Source: Marinobacter sp.
Lineage (GTDB): Bacteria; Pseudomonadota; Gammaproteobacteria; Pseudomonadales; Oleiphilaceae
DNA: 64,000 nt
Assembly (NCBI RefSeq): GCF_014859525.1
Contig: NZ_JACUUB010000004.1
Coordinates: 1 to 64,000 of the forward strand
Direction of reading: 5' to 3'
Shown one piece after another: positions 60,359 to 64,000 of this stretch. Each line of letters starts with the position of its first letter. The stretch's first letter is position 1. A program made the position numbers and the translations under genes. Under the pieces are notes generated by a model. It was not told the origin of the DNA. It saw only the letters and a list, made by a program, of their open reading frames with translations, and searched no databases.

Positions 60359-61371
60359 GACGACCTGTCCTGCCGGCCTGCGGAATGTTGTACATCCGAA
60401 TGTACCCAATTGCTGTAAGCCTGGGTGCGGTTACCACCTTGCTGCTGTGCACGCCGGAGCGCATTGGCTGCGCTTTGCTGCAGACTGTCTGCATCGTCGC
60501 CGATATTCAGGCCGGAAATGCCGGTGCTGACGGTCAGTTTCATGCCGTGAGACTCCAGCAGTTTGCAAAGGCCGATGCGTATTGTCTCGGCACTCATGGC
60601 GGCCCCCGACGTGTTAATGCCGGGGAGGATAACCAGGAATTGAAGGTCGGCAACTCGATAATAGGTGTCAAAGTCCCGGAGCTGAGAATGCAGATAACGG
60701 CCAATCCTTGGCAAAATGGCACGAATGTCTTCGTCGGGGTCGTTGTCACTGAGGTGAGTGTCGAGGCCAATCATCATTACCGACATGTCAGTGCCTTCGC
60801 GTTCGCTGCGCTGAATTTCTTTGTGCAGGTCGGCAGACAGGTATTCCCGGCTGGCGGCCTGGGTGAGTTCGTCGGTGCGTCGCAACGGCGCCAGTTGTCG
60901 GGTTTTGTAATCACGCAGAAAGATCAGCAATGCCGAGAGCAGGGTGGTCAGCACAAACGCGCTGATCATCTGATGGCGGTCAGGAAGCACAACCGCCCAT
61001 TGGGTGCTGATCAAAATGGCAAACGTCAACAGAACCGTGGTTAGCGCCGCCACATGGGTGGGCATCAGGGCGAAGGTGATCAGCGGTAATGCATAGAGCC
61101 AGTGGCTGAGAGCCCAGGGACCAACCCACAGAGCGGTCAGCAGTGCCAGGGTCAGGATAACAAAGCAGGCGATTCTCAAGCGACGCCAGAGCAGCGGGTG
61201 GGGTTTGTTGCTGTTAGCCTTGGTTGCGAGGCTGATGCCGGCAGCGGCTGCCGCACTAACGGCTGCCAGTGGCTCTCCCAGTAACAGGCAAAGCGCGCTG
61301 GTAATTGCCAGGATAATAAAGCCGGCCCGTGCGAGCCTGCCTGGCAAGAATTTTTCAGCCGACTGGGGCAT
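60355..61371 (-). CDS. Membrane protein with degenerate GGDEF domain (ADLQF)
   Basis: A 338-residue relative of the next gene, first in the operon. Residues about 15-155 hold around six hydrophobic segments, then a GGDEF-like domain at about 165-315 starting RTDELTQAASREYL. The signature loop is ADLQF (241-245), with all catalytic Gly and Asp-Glu lost, and the metal region reads IGLDTHLSDND. It is thus predicted to be non-catalytic. ATG 61371 has AAGGA seven bases upstream; ATG 61398 would add nine residues. The stop overlaps the start of the next gene as ATGA. Confidence 0.85.
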   Translation of the reverse strand: MPQSAEKFLPGRLARAGFIILAITSALCLLLGEPLAAVSAAAAAGISLATKANSNKPHPLLWRRLRIACFVILTLALLTALWVGPWALSHWLYALPLITFALMPTHVAALTTVLLTFAILISTQWAVVLPDRHQMISAFVLTTLLSALLIFLRDYKTRQLAPLRRTDELTQAASREYLSADLHKEIQRSEREGTDMSVMMIGLDTHLSDNDPDEDIRAILPRIGRYLHSQLRDFDTYYRVADLQFLVILPGINTSGAAMSAETIRIGLCKLLESHGMKLTVSTGISGLNIGDDADSLQQSAANALRRAQQQGGNRTQAYSNWVHSDVQHSAGRQDRSS

Positions 61372-61415
61372 GTTTCTATCCTTTGCTGACGCATCCATTT
61401 GAATCTGTGCAGCGC

Positions 61416-61421
61416 TATAAT
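61416..61421 (+). promoter_or_regulatory. Possible proA -10 box
   Basis: A perfect TATAAT lies 85 bases before proA, but the region 16-17 bases upstream has no good -35 box. It may be an activator-dependent promoter or chance. It lies just outside the divergent GGDEF-like gene. Confidence 0.35.
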
Positions 61422-61506
61422 AGTCGTTTGGGATGCGGACTTGAAACGGGAAAGGTAAAGTATCGGTCTTGTTCCGGATTCAGCTTGCAACTATAAAGGT
61501 ATTCCA

Positions 61507-62763
61507 ATGGATGTAGCAGCCTACATGGCAGAGCTTGGCCAGCAGGCGCGTGCCGCGGCCCGCAAAGTGGCCCGCTCAACCACAGCCGTGCGCAATCAGG
61601 CCCTGTTGGCGACGGCCAGCGCCCTGGGTGACGCTCGACAGGAGCTTGTTCGGGCCAATCAGAAAGATCTCGACGCTGGCCGTTCCAATGGTCTGGACGA
61701 TGCCATGCTGGATCGTCTGGAACTTACGGAGGCGCGCATAGACGCCATGATTGAAGGCCTGGCTCAGGTCGCCGGGCTGCCGGACCCGGTCGGGGTCATT
61801 ACCGACATGACCTATCGTCCTTCTGGTATCCAGGTTGGCAAGATGCGGGTGCCGCTGGGCGTGATCGGCATCATTTATGAATCCCGGCCCAACGTCACCG
61901 TTGAGGCAGCCAGCTTGTGTCTGAAGTCCGGTAACGCAACCATTTTGCGTGGTGGCTCTGAGGCCATCCACTCGAATCAGGCCATTGCCGAGTGTCTGGC
62001 TTCGGGGCTGGCTTCTGTCGGTTTGCCGAAAGCGGCGGTGCAGGTGGTGGCAACCACCGATCGAGCTGCTGTTGGCGAGCTGATCACCATGCCCCAGTAC
62101 GTTGATGTGATTGTCCCCAGGGGCGGCAAGGGACTGATCGAGCGGATCAGCCGGGATGCCAGAGTGCCCGTCATCAAACACCTGGACGGTGTTTGCCATG
62201 TGTACATCGACAGCCACGCCGATCCCGAAAAGGCGTTGAAGGTGGCCGTTAATGCCAAAACTCACCGTTATGGCACCTGCAACACCATGGAAACCCTGCT
62301 GGTGGATCAGGAAATTGCCGGGGATATGCTGCCTCTGCTGGCGGCAGAGTTTGTCGCCAAGGGTGTGGAGCTTCGTGGTTGCGAGCGCACCTGTGCGATC
62401 GTGAGCGGTCTTGTGGCGGCCACCGAGGACGACTGGCATGCCGAATACCTGGCACCGGTATTGGCGGTTCGGGTTGTTGATGGTCTGGACGGGGCCATTG
62501 AGCACATCAATCATTACAGCTCTCAGCACACAGACAGCATCATCACTGAAAACTACACCCGGGCCCGCCGTTTCCTGACCGAGGTGGATTCGAGTTCCGT
62601 CATGGTCAATGCGTCGACCCGATTTGCAGACGGCTTCGAGTACGGCTTGGGTGCAGAAATCGGCATCTCTACCGACAAGATTCACGCTCGTGGGCCGGTT
62701 GGTCTCGAAGGGCTGACGTCACAGAAGTACGTGGTGTTCGGTGACGGCCACGTTCGGGCCTGA
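61507..62763 (+). CDS. proA: Gamma-glutamyl phosphate reductase
   Basis: ProA reduces glutamyl phosphate to glutamate semialdehyde in proline synthesis. The 418 residues have the aldehyde-dehydrogenase fold with the Cys nucleophile in [16 protein letters not shown], and a terminal [19 protein letters not shown]. The partner proB is not in this window. nadD follows after four bases. Confidence 0.98.
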   Translation: MDVAAYMAELGQQARAAARKVARSTTAVRNQALLATASALGDARQELVRANQKDLDAGRSNGLDDAMLDRLELTEARIDAMIEGLAQVAGLPDPVGVITDMTYRPSGIQVGKMRVPLGVIGIIYESRPNVTVEAASLCLKSGNATILRGGSEAIHSNQAIAECLASGLASVGLPKAAVQVVATTDRAAVGELITMPQYVDVIVPRGGKGLIERISRDARVPVIKHLDGVCHVYIDSHADPEKALKVAVNAKTHRYGTCNTMETLLVDQEIAGDMLPLLAAEFVAKGVELRGCERTCAIVSGLVAATEDDWHAEYLAPVLAVRVVDGLDGAIEHINHYSSQHTDSIITENYTRARRFLTEVDSSSVMVNASTRFADGFEYGLGAEIGISTDKIHARGPVGLEGLTSQKYVVFGDGHVRA

Positions 62764-62767
62764 TCTC

Positions 62768-63418
62768 ATGCATGTCATCTATGGCGGTACCTTTGACCCG
62801 GTTCATCATGGTCATCTTCGGCTTGGGCTCGAAATCTCGGACGCTCTGGCGGTGGACCGGGTGCATCTGTTGCCCTGTCATATCCCACCGCATCGGGGCA
62901 ACACCGGGGCGACGTCTGAGCAGCGGCTTGAGCTGATCCGGCTGGCAATAAACGGCGAGCACCGGCTGTGTGTGGACGACCGGGAGCTGCATCGGGCCGG
63001 CGCGTCCTATACCGCGGACACGCTCCGCCAGTTGCGAGCAGAGTTGGGTCCGGAAATGCCGCTGGTTATGGTGGTGGGTACGGACGCCTTCGCCGCCTTT
63101 GATCGCTGGCGTGAGTGGGTGGATATCCCGGCGTTGGCTCATATTGTGGTGGTTCAGCGCCCGGGTGCGGGTATCCCTGTTGGCAGTCAGGCCGCCCGGT
63201 TGCTGGCTGAGCGCAGCGTGCCTGGCCCCGAAGCCCTGAGAGCAAGTCCTTGCGGCGCCATTCTGCAGCTGAATCCGCCCCTGCTGGACATTTCTGCAAC
63301 GGGCATTCGCCAACGGATTGCCAGCGGTCGCTCCCCCCGCTACCTGACGCCAGACCCGGTGTGGCAAAGAATTCAGTCGCTCCGCCTGTATGGCGCGTGC
63401 CCTGCCGGGAACTTTTAG
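62768..63418 (+). CDS. nadD: Nicotinate-mononucleotide adenylyltransferase
   Basis: NadD makes nicotinate adenine dinucleotide in NAD synthesis. From ATG 62768 it has 216 residues, with the nucleotidyltransferase motif [14 protein letters not shown] at the start and [10 protein letters not shown] near the end. An upstream frame from 62741 overlaps proA and is unlikely. The order nadD-rsfS-rlmH is conserved in gammaproteobacteria. Confidence 0.97.
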   Translation: MHVIYGGTFDPVHHGHLRLGLEISDALAVDRVHLLPCHIPPHRGNTGATSEQRLELIRLAINGEHRLCVDDRELHRAGASYTADTLRQLRAELGPEMPLVMVVGTDAFAAFDRWREWVDIPALAHIVVVQRPGAGIPVGSQAARLLAERSVPGPEALRASPCGAILQLNPPLLDISATGIRQRIASGRSPRYLTPDPVWQRIQSLRLYGACPAGNF

Positions 63419-63488
63419 TGATACAATTGCGTTTGAATATCACTTATCGGGTGGCCGCTCTGGTCAGAGCCCGGAAAACAGGGTAATT

Positions 63489-63839
63489 ATGCAGGCAGAA
63501 CAACTGAAAGATCTGGTCGTAACCGCACTAGAAAACATCAAGGCACAGGATGTCAGCGTCATCGATGTCCGTGATCGTACCAGTGTTACTGATTACATGG
63601 TGCTTGCATCCGGTACCTCCAGCCGTCACGTTAAATCCTTGGCCGATTCTGTCGTCTCTGACGCCAAAGATCAGGGTGTAAAAGCAAATAACGTTGAGGG
63701 TGCGGGCGGTAGCGACTGGATTCTTGTGGATCTGGGCGACGTAGTGGTGCATCTGATGCTGCCTGCGGCCCGTGAATTCTACGACCTGGAGCGTTTCTGG
63801 CGTGATGCTCCGGACGTTGGTGCAGCAGGCAGCGAGTAA
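63489..63839 (+). CDS. rsfS: Ribosomal silencing factor RsfS
   Basis: RsfS binds L14 of the large subunit and blocks subunit joining under starvation. From ATG 63489 it has 116 residues, with [28 protein letters not shown], the [17 protein letters not shown] segment and FYDLERFW. The upstream in-frame extension from 63390 overlaps nadD and is rejected. rlmH follows after two bases. Confidence 0.97.
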   Translation: MQAEQLKDLVVTALENIKAQDVSVIDVRDRTSVTDYMVLASGTSSRHVKSLADSVVSDAKDQGVKANNVEGAGGSDWILVDLGDVVVHLMLPAAREFYDLERFWRDAPDVGAAGSE

Positions 63840-63841
63840 GC

Positions 63842-64000
63842 ATGAAACTGCGTCTGATCTGTGTGGGGCAAAAAATGCCCGACTGGGTCAGTGCGGGGTA
63901 TAACGATTATGCTCGGCGGATGCCGCCCGAGTTGCCCCTGGAACTGACTGAAATCCCCATGGCTCACCGGGGCAAAAACCCGGATATTCACCGGCTGATG
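63842..64000 (+). CDS. rlmH: 23S rRNA (pseudouridine-1915-N3)-methyltransferase, 5' part
   Basis: The first 53 codons of RlmH, cut by the window edge. MKLRLICVGQKMPDWVSAGYNDYARRMP matches the family N-terminus over its first residues; the enzyme methylates pseudouridine 1915 of 23S rRNA. The coding frame is intact to the edge. It completes the nadD-rsfS-rlmH order. Confidence 0.93.
   Translation, partial: MKLRLICVGQKMPDWVSAGYNDYARRMPPELPLELTEIPMAHRGKNPDIHRLM

Overview
The window is a stretch of chromosome from a marine-type gammaproteobacterium. Gene order and protein sequences look most like Marinobacter, with strong parallels to Pseudomonas: mraZ to ftsZ, then lpxC, dciA, an M23 peptidase, secA and a Nudix-ThiE fusion. 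This assignment is from memory of those genomes, not from a search. The sequence is moderately GC-rich and densely coding. Nearly everything is core genome. I see no tRNA, CRISPR array, insertion sequence, phage gene or integrase.

Layout. 1-5446: leuA, then holD-rimI-prfC-tatD. 5490-6550: ribosomal operon rplM-rpsI with a promoter, a long leader and a terminator. 6590-9378: cytochrome bc1 operon petABC behind an unusual nested inverted-repeat region. 9423-10521: sspA-sspB. 10550-13401 (minus): diaA, yraN, lpoA. 13569-14833: rsmI and RNase P RNA. 15039-32104: one uninterrupted division and cell-wall (dcw) cluster, mraZ-rsmH-ftsL-ftsI-murE-murF-mraY-murD-ftsW-murG-murC-ddl-ftsQ-ftsA-ftsZ, with a clear MraZ operator of four repeats at its front. 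32317-41305: lpxC, dciA (minus), an M23 peptidase, secA, argJ, a Nudix-ThiE fusion, moaC, ribA. 41355-45407 (minus): dxs-ispA-xseB, which make the isoprenoid precursors and a nuclease subunit, and a TANGO2-type gene. 45494-48496: a TauE-type permease, lgt-thyA, folA. 48518-55886 is more mixed: a DeaD-like helicase, a thioesterase, a haloalkane-dehalogenase homologue, two small unknown genes, an AI-2E family permease, ilvD. 56038-57915: an HDOD protein and a Lon-N protein. 57912-61371 (minus): a three-gene membrane operon. 61507-64000: proA, nadD, rsfS and the start of rlmH.

The window joins several connected processes. Peptidoglycan precursor synthesis (Mur enzymes, MraY, Ddl) and its use at the septum (FtsI, FtsW, FtsQ, FtsA, FtsZ, LpoA) sit together. 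LpxC, Lgt and SecA supply the outer membrane and export. HolD, DiaA and DciA are replication accessory factors. ThyA and FolA form the thymidylate cycle.

The most unusual part is the operon at 57912-61371. It holds two membrane proteins with GGDEF-type domains whose signature motifs are destroyed (ADLQF and NESEF), followed by a DedA-PAP2 fusion whose PAP2 catalytic residues are replaced. The start and stop codons overlap at both junctions. It looks like a conserved arrangement of non-catalytic domains rather than a set of enzymes. Other points worth a look are the haloalkane-dehalogenase homologue with Asn in place of the nucleophilic Asp, the nested dyads ahead of petA, the four-repeat MraZ operator, and a strongly diverged HolD. 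No wholly new multi-gene defence or biosynthetic system is evident.
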